From: Bacillus sp. EB600
GTDB taxonomy: Bacteria; Bacillota; Bacilli; Bacillales; Cytobacillaceae
Length of the DNA stretch: 64,000 nucleotides
NCBI RefSeq assembly: GCF_024494385.1
Contig: NZ_JAEVLT010000007.1
Location: 153,182-217,181 of the forward strand
Direction of reading: 5' to 3'
The translations under genes and the position numbers were made by a program. The notes beneath the pieces were generated by a model. The model worked only from the letters and a program-made list of their open reading frames with translations. It was not told the DNA's origin and made no database searches. Positions 38,427-46,765 of the stretch are shown one piece after another (positions within the stretch are counted from its first letter, which is position 1; every line of letters begins with the position of its first letter).

Positions 38427-40646
38427 TTAAAGCAAAATAATGGTTCCATTCACATTAATATAAATCGGTTCTTTGTCTTCATCATAAACTGGATGGGTTT
38501 TATTATGTTCATCCAGAAGTACAAAATCTACCTGTTTAATTTGTCCTGTAAAAGGGAATTCCGGTATCGGGTAGTTAGAACTGACCGGTGTTAATCGATC
38601 GCGTCCTATGTCTAACCCTTCAAAAGAAATAATAAATGGTAAAGTCCGTGCTATATCGACTGTCCCTACTAATTGGTTATTAATATAAATCCGCCCTGAT
38701 CCCTGAGTGAATCTGTTCTTAAACTCAAAGTGGATGGTTGAAAAACCAACGGGCACTTCTACAGAAGATTTAACCCTATAGACTGTACCAACGTAATTAT
38801 ATTCATAAATCAAGTAATTATCTTTTATATAAAGAGAATACCCACTTGAATGGCTCCCATGAGCAATTAAAACACCTTCCTCTTTATGGTTTACGCGAAA
38901 TATAGGAACAGTAATGGAATAAGAAGTCATCGTTATTCTTGGAGCAGCACTGGTTGGCAAATGAGCCATTCCGGGATAGTAGGTAAAGATTGTTCGTCCC
39001 TCCTGCAAGCCTTGATATCCCTTACGAAATGGGATGTCATCTAAAGGGAGAACGTTGTACTTTTTTGCCTCCTGCATCCAGAGTTCATCAAGGTATTTTA
39101 CTTTTTCTGGATATTTTTCTGCTAGATTATACTTTTGTGAAAAGTCTTTATTTAGATAATATAGCTCCCATTTATCTTCACTAAAAGGGATCCCTCTTTC
39201 ATGGTAGGTAACAGCCATCCATCCGTCATGCCAAATAGCCCGATTACCAAGCATTTCAAAATACTGCGTTTTTCGTTTGGTGGACACTTCGGGGATTGTA
39301 AATGTATCCATCATACTTACCCCATGCATAGGCATTTGTTCAACACCTTTATATTTTTGTGGAGGCTTAATCGATAATAACTCCAGGATTGTAGGCGTGA
39401 TATCAATCGCATGGTAGAATTGTGTACGAATCGCTCCTGGGTCTTGGATCACTTGGGGGTATTGAATGATAAGGGGAACGCGAATGCCCCCCAAAAAAGT
39501 ATCTTGCTTATAATATTTAAAAGGCGTATTAGCAGCTTGTGCCCAACCCTTAGGATAATTAGGACTGACTGAAGGACCACCAATTTCAGTTTTCTTTTTA
39601 TACATCTCTTCCACACTTTCCTCAATTCCATTGAAGTAGGCAGAATCGTAAATCGAACCATTCCAGCCGCCTTCCTGACTGCCTCCATTATCCGATAGTA
39701 AAACAATAATTGTTTCTTTAAGTTTATTTTTTAAATTTAAAAAGTTCAGTAGCCTTCCAATTTGTTGATCTGTATGTGTTAAAAAACCAGCAAACGTCTG
39801 CTGAAATTGAATAAACAGTGTCTTTTCTTTATGTGTCAGCTCTGCCCATGGCTTGATGCCGGGATTGCGTTCAACAAGTTCGGTCTCTTGAGGAATAACG
39901 CCTAATTCTTTTTGATGCTTAAACCTCTCTTTTCGGATGTGATCCCAGCCTTTATCATAAACTCCTTCATATTTATCGATAAACGGTTTTGGTACTTGAT
40001 GTGGTTCGTGTTGAGCACCAAATGCTAAATAGAGAAAGAATGAGCGTTCCGGAGTAACGGATAGGTGATCGGTTAGAAATTCCAGTGCTTTATCAACCAG
40101 GTCTTCGGATAGATGGTAGTTTTGTTTTTTCGTCTTCTGTACACGATGATTATCATAGATTAAATCTGGTGCATACTGATCCGTCATACCTAATAAAAAT
40201 CCATAAAACCGTTCAAAGCCTTTAGAAAGAGGCCAATTATCAAACGGTCCACTAGACGCTGCTTCATGTCCAGGAACGAGATGCCATTTTCCTGCCATAT
40301 AAGTGGCGATCCCGTTCATTTTTAAGATTTCAGCGACTGAAACAGCTCGTTCTGTAATTCTTCCCCTTTTATTAGGAAATTGAGGTCCCCAATCAAATTC
40401 AGTAACAGTACCTACTCCAACAGAATGGCAATTACGGCCTGTAAGAAGACAAGCACGAGTCGGTGAACACAATGGGGTAACATGAAAATGATTGTATCTC
40501 AATCCGTTCTTAGCTATTGAATCTATATTAGGGGTCTCAATCTCCGAACCATAGCATCCTAAAGCAGAAAATCCAACATCATCGAGCACGATATAAATGA
40601 CATTCGTCCTTTTTTTATTCGTGTCTGGCTCCTTTTTAGTATCCAT
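38427..40646 (-). CDS. Arylsulfatase-type sulfatase, cytoplasmic
   Basis: A 739-residue sulfatase of the alkaline phosphatase superfamily. The metal-binding start is NVIYIVLDDVGFSALGCYG (Asp22-Asp23). The signature LCSPTRACLLTGR carries Cys60, which must be converted to formylglycine. MAGKWHLVPG follows, and LLSDNGG is the later metal site. About 150 C-terminal residues form a beta-rich region. No signal peptide or transmembrane segment is visible, so it probably acts inside the cell. Its size and organisation resemble Pseudomonas/Mycobacterium AtsA-like enzymes. An ATG at 40652 is too close to the AGGA site; the ATG at 40646 has a spacing of eight. No maturation enzyme is adjacent. Confidence 0.85.
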   Translation of the reverse strand: MDTKKEPDTNKKRTNVIYIVLDDVGFSALGCYGSEIETPNIDSIAKNGLRYNHFHVTPLCSPTRACLLTGRNCHSVGVGTVTEFDWGPQFPNKRGRITERAVSVAEILKMNGIATYMAGKWHLVPGHEAASSGPFDNWPLSKGFERFYGFLLGMTDQYAPDLIYDNHRVQKTKKQNYHLSEDLVDKALEFLTDHLSVTPERSFFLYLAFGAQHEPHQVPKPFIDKYEGVYDKGWDHIRKERFKHQKELGVIPQETELVERNPGIKPWAELTHKEKTLFIQFQQTFAGFLTHTDQQIGRLLNFLNLKNKLKETIIVLLSDNGGSQEGGWNGSIYDSAYFNGIEESVEEMYKKKTEIGGPSVSPNYPKGWAQAANTPFKYYKQDTFLGGIRVPLIIQYPQVIQDPGAIRTQFYHAIDITPTILELLSIKPPQKYKGVEQMPMHGVSMMDTFTIPEVSTKRKTQYFEMLGNRAIWHDGWMAVTYHERGIPFSEDKWELYYLNKDFSQKYNLAEKYPEKVKYLDELWMQEAKKYNVLPLDDIPFRKGYQGLQEGRTIFTYYPGMAHLPTSAAPRITMTSYSITVPIFRVNHKEEGVLIAHGSHSSGYSLYIKDNYLIYEYNYVGTVYRVKSSVEVPVGFSTIHFEFKNRFTQGSGRIYINNQLVGTVDIARTLPFIISFEGLDIGRDRLTPVSSNYPIPEFPFTGQIKQVDFVLLDEHNKTHPVYDEDKEPIYINVNGTIILL

Positions 40647-40859
40647 AATCATTTTCCTTTCAAGTAAGATAATCATACATAATCCATAGGCAATTGATGG
40701 TAGTGCATATTTAGAATATATATTTTAGGGCTCAATTAGATATGTTGGAAACTATGTTAAGAAATTTTTCATGATAGGATTTGTTTGGGTTATTTGCTTG
40801 TACACAACTAGGACATCCTACATATTTTATAATATGCCATTTGTAAAGGAGGAGATATC

Positions 40860-41108
40860 ATGCAATTAGATTATGAGAAAGCACTGCGTTTAAAGGGCCA
40901 GATGATTCGGTTTAAAAATAGTGACGGGGAATGGACAACTGGTAGAGTAGTAAGGGTAAAAAAAGAAGGACTTGAGATTGAGGAATTAGGTGCTTCCAGA
41001 CCAAATGATGGGTATGGGTTTGGTTTTTTTGGACCAGGACCGTTTTTTGGACCTCCCGTTTTCGTTCCATTTGTGGGAGTTGGGTTCGCTCCATTATTCT
41101 TTTGGTAA
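40860..41108 (+). CDS. Small protein with Gly/Phe/Pro-rich tail
   Basis: An 82-residue protein I cannot assign. Residues about 12-45 look like a small beta-barrel or SH3-like unit (GQMIRFKNSDGEWTTGRVV). Residues 48-82 are almost entirely Gly, Phe, Pro and Val (FGFFGPGPFFGPPVF and onward), ending in FFW. Such tails occur in spore-coat and surface-associated small proteins of Bacillus, but that is only an analogy. It has an excellent AAAGGAGGAG ribosome binding site and its own strong terminator, so it is very likely expressed. Confidence 0.6.
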   Translation: MQLDYEKALRLKGQMIRFKNSDGEWTTGRVVRVKKEGLEIEELGASRPNDGYGFGFFGPGPFFGPPVFVPFVGVGFAPLFFW

Positions 41109-41156
41109 GGGAAGTACATTTTTGCAACAAAGTGATTTATCCTGTGAAGGAATAAA

Positions 41157-41206
41157 AAAGGGCTGTTCCAAGATTGATGCTCAATCAACTTTTGGACAGC
41201 CGCTTT
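41157..41206 (+). terminator. Terminator after the small Gly/Phe/Pro-rich gene
   Basis: GGCTGTTCCAAGATTGAT pairs with ATCAACTTTTGGACAGCC around GCTC, followed by GCTTTT. Confidence 0.8.
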
Positions 41207-41338
41207 TCTATATTAAAAGATGTGCAGTTTATGAAAATACAAGAGTACCTCGATTGTCATTCTAATTAAAGTCATATTAAAGCTGTCCTCAAATATAATA
41301 ATTTGTAACGAATTATTATATAAGAGGTGGTTTTACTT

Positions 41339-42616
41339 TTGGAAGAAGGTTTTCAAGTTATTGGATATACTCCAAAATACATTTGTAATGTTGGGAATTT
41401 ATTACCCGGAGAAGAATATTTTCTTATAATCCACAATGCCTTAACACATGTGTCCGATGAAGAAATTGTTGAAATACACAGCACCCAACCGGACGGTAAA
41501 GAAGATCTGAAGTCATGGTGTAAATTGAATAGTCATATCTTTCTTGAATCGATTGATGCTGGAGAATATACAAAATTTATAGTCCAAAAAGGACAGCACC
41601 AAGCTAACTTTACCAGTATGCCTGATTGGGGTGTTAAACTGCCACGAGGCAAAAATGGCACAATTCGATTGAAGGATTGGCTAACAGGGAGAATGGCAAA
41701 AATAATGGATCAACCACATGCCTACCTTGGCTTTGTCCCCAGGGGGGCAGTTGCTGAAGCCGGAAATCCCGAATTTACTTTTGCATTACATAATGCAGAT
41801 GAAGTATGGACGGATAATGCTGCTGACTTATATGAGCAAGCCAAAACGTCACAATGGAATCCAACGACAGATATTCCTTGGAATGAGTTAGCGGAATTAC
41901 CAGAAGATGTAGAATGGGCTGTATGTCAGATTATGACTTTTTTAGCAGAGAATGAATTTTCAGCTTTTTATGTTCCTGCAAAGTTTCTTCATCGCATCCA
42001 CCCCCATTTTATTGAACCTATACTATTTCTTGCCACTCTTGTTCTAGATGAAGCACGCCATATCGAAGTATTTACAAAACGAGCAATGGCAAATGGCGGC
42101 GGTTTACAATTTTCGTCGGTCATGACGGAACGTTCGCTGCATAGTTTGTACATTGAAGAGGATTATTTTAAATCCTCTTTTATGATGCACGTCTTAGGGG
42201 AAGGAACCTTTCTGGACTTGCTGCAATTTATCGAACGTCATGCTCCAGATGAAGTGACGCGGAAAATTGTTCAATTGGCAAGACAAGATGAAGCAAGACA
42301 CGTTGCTTATGGAATTGCTCACGTCCGTCAGCAGCTAATAAATCAGCCTAATTTGATTCATTCTTTATTTGAAACAGTTGAACAGCGCCAGCAGTTTGTT
42401 GCAGCAGCTGCTGGAGGGAATTCACACACTATGGAAGCATTGGCAATTTTAGCAGGAGGTGGCAGACAGCCTGAGCATATCCAAAAAGGTTTTCATGCGG
42501 TCAAAGAGTTACAAGCGAAAATGCATGAAAACCGGATTAAACGTCTCGTTACGATTGGTTTAACCGAAGATCAAGCAATGAAAATATCAACGCTCCACAC
42601 ACCGAATTTCATGTAA
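41339..42616 (+). CDS. TusA-like domain fused to diiron ferritin-like oxidase domain
   Basis: A 425-residue two-domain protein. Residues 1-85 follow the TusA sulfur-carrier pattern (hydrophobic strand, LLPGEEYFLII, then EDLKSWCKLNSHIFLES and TKFIVQKG). The catalytic CPxP cysteine of TusA is replaced: the site reads GYTPKY (Thr11). Residues about 150-400 are a helical ferritin-like domain with a diiron carboxylate set: Glu204 (LAENEF), Glu238/His241 (LDEARHIEVF), Glu288 (LGEGTF) and Glu318/His321 (QDEARHVAYG). It could be an oxygenase, oxidase or N-oxygenase; nothing here fixes the substrate. A GTG at 41327 opens the frame, but the TTG at 41339 has AGAGGTGG at eight bases. The next gene starts 12 bases after the stop, so it heads a three-gene operon. 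Confidence 0.65.
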   Translation: MEEGFQVIGYTPKYICNVGNLLPGEEYFLIIHNALTHVSDEEIVEIHSTQPDGKEDLKSWCKLNSHIFLESIDAGEYTKFIVQKGQHQANFTSMPDWGVKLPRGKNGTIRLKDWLTGRMAKIMDQPHAYLGFVPRGAVAEAGNPEFTFALHNADEVWTDNAADLYEQAKTSQWNPTTDIPWNELAELPEDVEWAVCQIMTFLAENEFSAFYVPAKFLHRIHPHFIEPILFLATLVLDEARHIEVFTKRAMANGGGLQFSSVMTERSLHSLYIEEDYFKSSFMMHVLGEGTFLDLLQFIERHAPDEVTRKIVQLARQDEARHVAYGIAHVRQQLINQPNLIHSLFETVEQRQQFVAAAAGGNSHTMEALAILAGGGRQPEHIQKGFHAVKELQAKMHENRIKRLVTIGLTEDQAMKISTLHTPNFM

Positions 42617-42628
42617 GGGGGAATAAGT

Positions 42629-43774
42629 ATGTCAGTTTTACAAACAGGTAGTTTAATTGCAATTGCCAAAGAAGTTGCCCAAAATGTGTTAGCGGTTAAT
42701 GCAGCAGCAATTGATCGGGAACGCCGTTTTCCAATTGAAAATTTTGAAGCACTCAAAAAAGCAGGTTTAATGGGGCTGCTAGTTCCAAAAGAATTTGGTG
42801 GACATGATGCTAACTTTGAAACGCTTGCGTCTGTTATGGAAGTATTAGGTGAAGCCTGTGCTTCAACAGCGATGTGTTTCCTTATGCATAATTGTGGAAC
42901 AGCTGTCCTGGCACGTTATTCGGAAGGAGAACAAAGAGGGCGAGTGCTCAGACCTATTGCCAAAGGGGAAAAAATCGCAACACTTGCTTTTAGTGAAACA
43001 GCGAATGGAGCTCATTTCTATCAACCATCGATACAGGCGGTCCGTAAGGGAGATTCGTTTATTTTAAATGGAAAAAAAAGCTTCGTAACAAACGGAAATC
43101 AAGCCGACTATTATCTAGTTGTTGCGAAAGCACCAGAAGGACAAGTAGGGTTAAATATTTTTATCGTCGAAGAAGATACAGAAAACCTCTCGTTTTCAGG
43201 TGAGTGGGATGGAATTGGTATGGCTGGTAATTCAAGTATTGTGATGGAATTAAATGATTCTCCAGTTCCCGCTAGAAATTTGGTTGGAAAAGAAGGTATT
43301 GGTCTGGGTGTCATTTTTGATCTTGTTGCACCTGTCTTTATTGCCGGCATATCTGCCGTTAACGTAGGCATTGCCAGAGCAGCGCTTACTAGTGCAATCG
43401 AACATACAAAAAAACGAACACACCAAAATGCTGATTCTTCGATTGCAAACTATCAAGCTATTCAAATGTATTTAGCAGATATGTATGTAGCTGTTGATGG
43501 TGCCAATGCACATGTAAAAAAGACAGCCTCAATGCTGGACAACGCAGATCCAGAAGCACTTTTATCCGTATTAGCAACAAAAACACTTGCTTGTGAAACA
43601 GCTGTCAATGTAACTGGGACAGCGATGCAGGTTTGCGGCGGCATCGGCTTTACGAAGCGCTTACCTGTTGAACGCTACTATCGTGATAGTCGTGCTGGAA
43701 GCGTAATGGCACCAACAACGGAAATATTAAAAACATGGATTGGTAAAAGCTTAGTCGGCTTACCATTAATGTGA
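42629..43774 (+). CDS. Acyl-CoA-dehydrogenase-like flavoprotein lacking the catalytic Glu
   Basis: A 381-residue protein with the acyl-CoA dehydrogenase fold. Present are FETLASVMEVLGEACASTAM, AFSETANGAHFYQPS (in place of the usual TEPxxGSD), the flavin strand FVTNGNQADYYLVVA, and the C-terminal QVCGGIGFTKRLPVERYYRDSRAG. Where ordinary enzymes have the catalytic Glu of YEGT, this one reads VMAPTTEI (Ala361 at the Glu position). It may therefore be a flavin monooxygenase of the DszC/SfnC kind, a nitroalkane-oxidase-like enzyme or an inactive partner, rather than a beta-oxidation dehydrogenase. It is second in the operon with AGGGGGA upstream, and the third gene follows after 11 bases. Confidence 0.75.
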   Translation: MSVLQTGSLIAIAKEVAQNVLAVNAAAIDRERRFPIENFEALKKAGLMGLLVPKEFGGHDANFETLASVMEVLGEACASTAMCFLMHNCGTAVLARYSEGEQRGRVLRPIAKGEKIATLAFSETANGAHFYQPSIQAVRKGDSFILNGKKSFVTNGNQADYYLVVAKAPEGQVGLNIFIVEEDTENLSFSGEWDGIGMAGNSSIVMELNDSPVPARNLVGKEGIGLGVIFDLVAPVFIAGISAVNVGIARAALTSAIEHTKKRTHQNADSSIANYQAIQMYLADMYVAVDGANAHVKKTASMLDNADPEALLSVLATKTLACETAVNVTGTAMQVCGGIGFTKRLPVERYYRDSRAGSVMAPTTEILKTWIGKSLVGLPLM

Positions 43775-43785
43775 GGAGAATAAAA

Positions 43786-44616
43786 ATGACCAAAACAGTT
43801 ATGCTTGGTGCCGTAGCCTATGATCCGAAAGTTGTCACGATTTGGGATACGATTCGTGCCTTATTTCAAAAGGAAAATTTTTCATTAGACTATGTATTAT
43901 TTTCAAACTATGAAGCCCAAGTGGAAGCATTAATGGACGGTTTTATTGATATTGCTTGGAATACAAATGTTGCTTACGTAAAGGTACAAGAACGGCTTCA
44001 AGGGAAGGCCCAGATTTTAGGAATGCGTGATACAGACCTAGATTTTACAACAAAATTAGTCGTTAAAGCAGATTCCGATATTAGAAGTAGTAAAGATTTA
44101 AAGGGAAAAAGGGTTGCGTTGGGAAGTCGTGATTCTGGGCAGGCGGCCATTTTACCTGCGTACTACTTAGCTGAAGAGGGCTATAATCTAAATAAAGACT
44201 TATCGATCATTCGCTTTGACTTAGATGTGGGTAAACATGGTGATACGGGAACAAGTGAACTTGAGGTACTTGATGCACTGGAAAAGGGGGAGGCAGATGC
44301 AGGGGCAATCGGTCACTCAACGTGGATACGCCTTTTAGAAACAGGGCAAATAGGAAATCGTAAATTAAAGTCAATTTGGACATCACCCGGCTATTCTCAT
44401 TGTAATTTTACTAGTTTACCTGCTTTTGATGCTCAGCTTGCTGAACGGTTTACAAAAATTTTGCTAGACATGGACCCGAATCAACCCGATGTAAAACAGA
44501 TGATGGAGTTAGAAGGCTTGAACCGATGGGTACTTTCAGGAAATGAAGGCTACCATGACCTAGCAAACGCCATGAAGTTTTTGAAGATCATTGAAAAAGA
44601 TCCACAGCTCGTTTAA
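43786..44616 (+). CDS. PhnD-type substrate-binding-protein fold, no signal peptide
   Basis: A 276-residue protein of the phosphate/phosphite/phosphonate-binding (PhnD/SsuA) type II periplasmic-binding fold. Seen motifs are KTVMLGAVAYDPKVVTIWD, DGFIDIAWNTNVAYV, LKGKRVALGSRDSGQAAILP and ALEKGEADAGAIGHSTW. It starts directly with the first strand: there is no signal peptide or lipobox, and no ABC permease or ATPase nearby. It is therefore probably cytoplasmic. Cytoplasmic members of this fold can be enzymes (for example MqnA/MqnD, THI5) or ligand sensors. A GTG at 43771 opens the frame, but the ATG at 43786 follows GAGGAGA. It is the last gene of the operon; a dispersed repeat begins right after its stop. 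Confidence 0.7.
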   Translation: MTKTVMLGAVAYDPKVVTIWDTIRALFQKENFSLDYVLFSNYEAQVEALMDGFIDIAWNTNVAYVKVQERLQGKAQILGMRDTDLDFTTKLVVKADSDIRSSKDLKGKRVALGSRDSGQAAILPAYYLAEEGYNLNKDLSIIRFDLDVGKHGDTGTSELEVLDALEKGEADAGAIGHSTWIRLLETGQIGNRKLKSIWTSPGYSHCNFTSLPAFDAQLAERFTKILLDMDPNQPDVKQMMELEGLNRWVLSGNEGYHDLANAMKFLKIIEKDPQLV

Positions 44617-44635
44617 GGGGACGGTTCTCTTGTTC
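44617..44635 (+). repeat. GGGGACGGTTCT repeat copy
   Basis: GGGGACGGTTCTCTTGTTC starts immediately after the stop codon of the PhnD-like gene. Confidence 0.6.
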
Positions 44636-44781
44636 TTTTTCAGTGCGATTTAGAATCTGTAAAAAAGTATATTACTATGAAAAAGCTTGTAGAAAAAAGT
44701 CTTTGGGACTGATCTAAAAGCTTTTATTCATTTTAAAAAAATCAGCATTTCCAAGTTTGTAAGCAGGAAAGAGGAATCTGT

Positions 44782-45564
44782 TTAGATTAAACCTAGTCGC
44801 TCTAAACCGTAGCGTACACCGTCTTCTTCGGCGGAGAATGTTACGCGATTAGCAGCTTGTTTCACTTCATCGCGAGCAGACCCCATGGCTACGCCCATTC
44901 CAACCATAGACAGCATTTCAATATCATTTAATCCATCCCCAAAGGCAACTGCTTCGTCGGGTGCAATACCAAACTTGTCTAACAATTTTGTTAGACCAAC
45001 CGCTTTGTTTGAATTGGACAAATTCACATCACATGTTTTTGATCCCTTTGTAGTCCACCTTCGGAAATCTAATTCTGGAACCATTGTTTGATAGGTTGAC
45101 TCTTCCTCCTTATCACAGTGAAGGAACATTTGATAAATATCCTGATCCATCCAAAATTTAGGCGGTGCAAGTTCAGGTTTCCACGACTGATTCCTGAAGG
45201 CCTGCACGACGTATGGATGGATTAAATCGGTAGCCTTGAAGCTCGTACTACTTAAAAAAGTAAGTGGATGCTGGTAATCATCTGACAAGTGATGTACTTT
45301 TTTTAATATATTTTTATCAATAGCATTCTGGTAAATTTCTTTTCCTTCAAAATAGACATAGGCACCATTGAAAAAGACCATGGAATCCACACCTGTTTCC
45401 TGAATAATAGCCTCGGAAAAATAGGGAGCCCTCCCAGTAGCAATAACCACTTTCATATTTTTGTCTCTAAGCCGCTGAATCGCATCCTTTGTGGCAGGAC
45501 TAATCGTTTTTCCATGTGGAAGGATGGTACCATCTATATCTAAAATAACTACTTTATAATTCAT
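44782..45564 (-). CDS. Cof-type HAD-IIB phosphatase
   Basis: A 260-residue sugar-phosphatase-type HAD protein. The nucleophile motif VVILDIDGTILPHG is at the N-terminus, motif II is VVIATGRAP, the lysine region lies near SNKAVGLTKLLDKFG, and the Mg-binding motif VAFGDGLNDIEML is near the C-terminus, with GVAMGSARDEVKQAA after it. The type-IIB cap lies between. Overall it belongs with YxeH/YkrA-type phosphatases of Bacillus. Its substrate is not evident. The ATG at 45564 has AGGAGA upstream. It is distinct from the Cof gene at 3046-3843 and stands alone. Confidence 0.88.
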   Translation of the reverse strand: MNYKVVILDIDGTILPHGKTISPATKDAIQRLRDKNMKVVIATGRAPYFSEAIIQETGVDSMVFFNGAYVYFEGKEIYQNAIDKNILKKVHHLSDDYQHPLTFLSSTSFKATDLIHPYVVQAFRNQSWKPELAPPKFWMDQDIYQMFLHCDKEEESTYQTMVPELDFRRWTTKGSKTCDVNLSNSNKAVGLTKLLDKFGIAPDEAVAFGDGLNDIEMLSMVGMGVAMGSARDEVKQAANRVTFSAEEDGVRYGLERLGLI

Positions 45565-45965
45565 AAAAAGTTCTCCTAACGATGCAAATCTTCCTTATAA
45601 TATATGATGTATCCTTAGCATAGTATAACATTTTTGACGAAAAAGCTAATGAAAGCCGTCTTTCAGACTGTTTATACGTGTAACACCTAATCAAGTTAAA
45701 AACCGTTCCTAAACTGCCAAATTATATCTTTAAATCTGCTAAATTTATCAAGAGTCAGGTTGAATAGACAACTGACTGTATCGTCTGCAAATCGGTTTCC
45801 TCTCAACTAAGGGTGCAATAGTTAAAGATGTTCTCAAAATGGATGGTCTATTTTTAGGTGAATTGGATGGTTAATAAATGAGCCAGATGAGTTATCATTT
45901 AATAAGCACTTATAAAAAATTAAAGCTTTAAAGAGAGAAATTATAACATTTATAAGAGGTGCAGA
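45565..45965. other. Intergenic region
   Basis: About 400 bases with no supported gene. A frame at roughly 45788-45876 reads like a short C-terminal coding remnant (FLSTKGAIVKDVLK, then MDGLFLGELDG and stop), but it has no start and no recognised family. Confidence 0.3.
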
Positions 45966-46160
45966 ATGTTTATAATGTTCGGTTTAGTTATTTTGATCTT
46001 AATTATTTCTGTGATTGCTACTCTATTTTTCGCTGTGAAGCCTGACGAAAATTACAGTACCTCCACAAAAAGAAATACAACAAACTTGACCTTACTATAT
46101 GTGGTGATTATTTTTATAGCGTTCATTTCACTAGGGATATACATATGGTTGAGATTGTGA
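45966..46160 (+). CDS. Small membrane protein with two transmembrane segments
   Basis: A 64-residue protein with two transmembrane helices (residues about 3-24 and 43-62) joined by a short polar loop (KPDENYSTSTKRNTTNLT). The T-N-L-T-L-L-Y-V-V entry to the second helix resembles short Bacillus proteins that I recall being labelled 'BshB3' in annotations, whose link to bacillithiol is tentative. AGAGGTG lies five bases before the ATG. The YfmQ-like gene starts 66 bases after its stop, so the two may share a transcript. Confidence 0.5.
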   Translation: MFIMFGLVILILIISVIATLFFAVKPDENYSTSTKRNTTNLTLLYVVIIFIAFISLGIYIWLRL

Positions 46161-46225
46161 ATAAACAGAACTTTTTTAACCCTTTGTCCGCTTTGTAACC
46201 ACCATAATAACGGAGATGATGAAAT

Positions 46226-46672
46226 ATGACATGGATCATTCTTTTAAGTATTGTCATAACTATTGGTTTTATCGTGATGACTAGTATCCCAACAAGTGCT
46301 GTAGAATTGCTTATCAGCAAATTTGAAATTCATTCAAAACTTAGTAACACGAATACCACCGTGACCATCGACGGAAAACGCTTAGAAGGTGAAGATAAAA
46401 TTCAAGTTATTTATGATTTTAACGAAGCAATATTTTTAAAGAGGCATAATATCTATCAAGGAACAGAGGAATTGTTTTTACATCCAGAAAATGGTGGAAC
46501 TCCTATAGTCATTGATACGAAAAGAGGGAAAAAAGATGTTCGGTTTTTTGTGTACCGTTACAATGACCACGTTGATGTAGTCAAACAGTACAAGAGGAAA
46601 GTAATTGCATATAGCCTGCGTTCCGATAGCCTCCAAAAATGTTCTATGTCAGTTACAAGGAATTTAGTTTAA
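46226..46672 (+). CDS. YfmQ-like protein
   Basis: A 148-residue protein with an N-terminal transmembrane helix (TWIILLSIVITIGFIVMTSI) followed by a soluble domain. The domain carries SAVELLISKFEIHSKL, a strand pattern with VTIDGKRLEGEDK, and FFVYRYNDHVDVVKQYKRKV near the C-terminus. From memory this follows the pattern of B. subtilis YfmQ, a protein of unknown function. The ATG at 46226 has GGAGATGA upstream. A strong terminator follows. Gene function is unknown; the family call is moderate. Confidence 0.6.
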   Translation: MTWIILLSIVITIGFIVMTSIPTSAVELLISKFEIHSKLSNTNTTVTIDGKRLEGEDKIQVIYDFNEAIFLKRHNIYQGTEELFLHPENGGTPIVIDTKRGKKDVRFFVYRYNDHVDVVKQYKRKVIAYSLRSDSLQKCSMSVTRNLV

Positions 46673-46680
46673 AAGAGTAA

Positions 46681-46720
46681 AAAAATAGATTGTCTTTAAA
46701 AGACAGTCTATTTTTTTTTA
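46681..46720. terminator. Terminator between YfmQ-like and MocR genes
   Basis: AAATAGATTGTCTTT pairs with AAAGACAGTCTATTT (one wobble) and is followed by a T-run. Confidence 0.8.
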
Positions 46721-46765
46721 TAAGACAGTTTGCATCATTCATACCCGTTAGAGTAAGACAGACCA

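Noticed and set aside
42629..43774. Reading the second operon gene as an ordinary beta-oxidation dehydrogenase
   Set aside because: The catalytic Glu of YEGT is absent, and no other beta-oxidation gene is adjacent.
45788..45876. Start-less reading frame ending in MDGLFLGELDG
   Set aside because: It resembles coding sequence but is too short to place in a family; kept only as a note in the intergenic entry.
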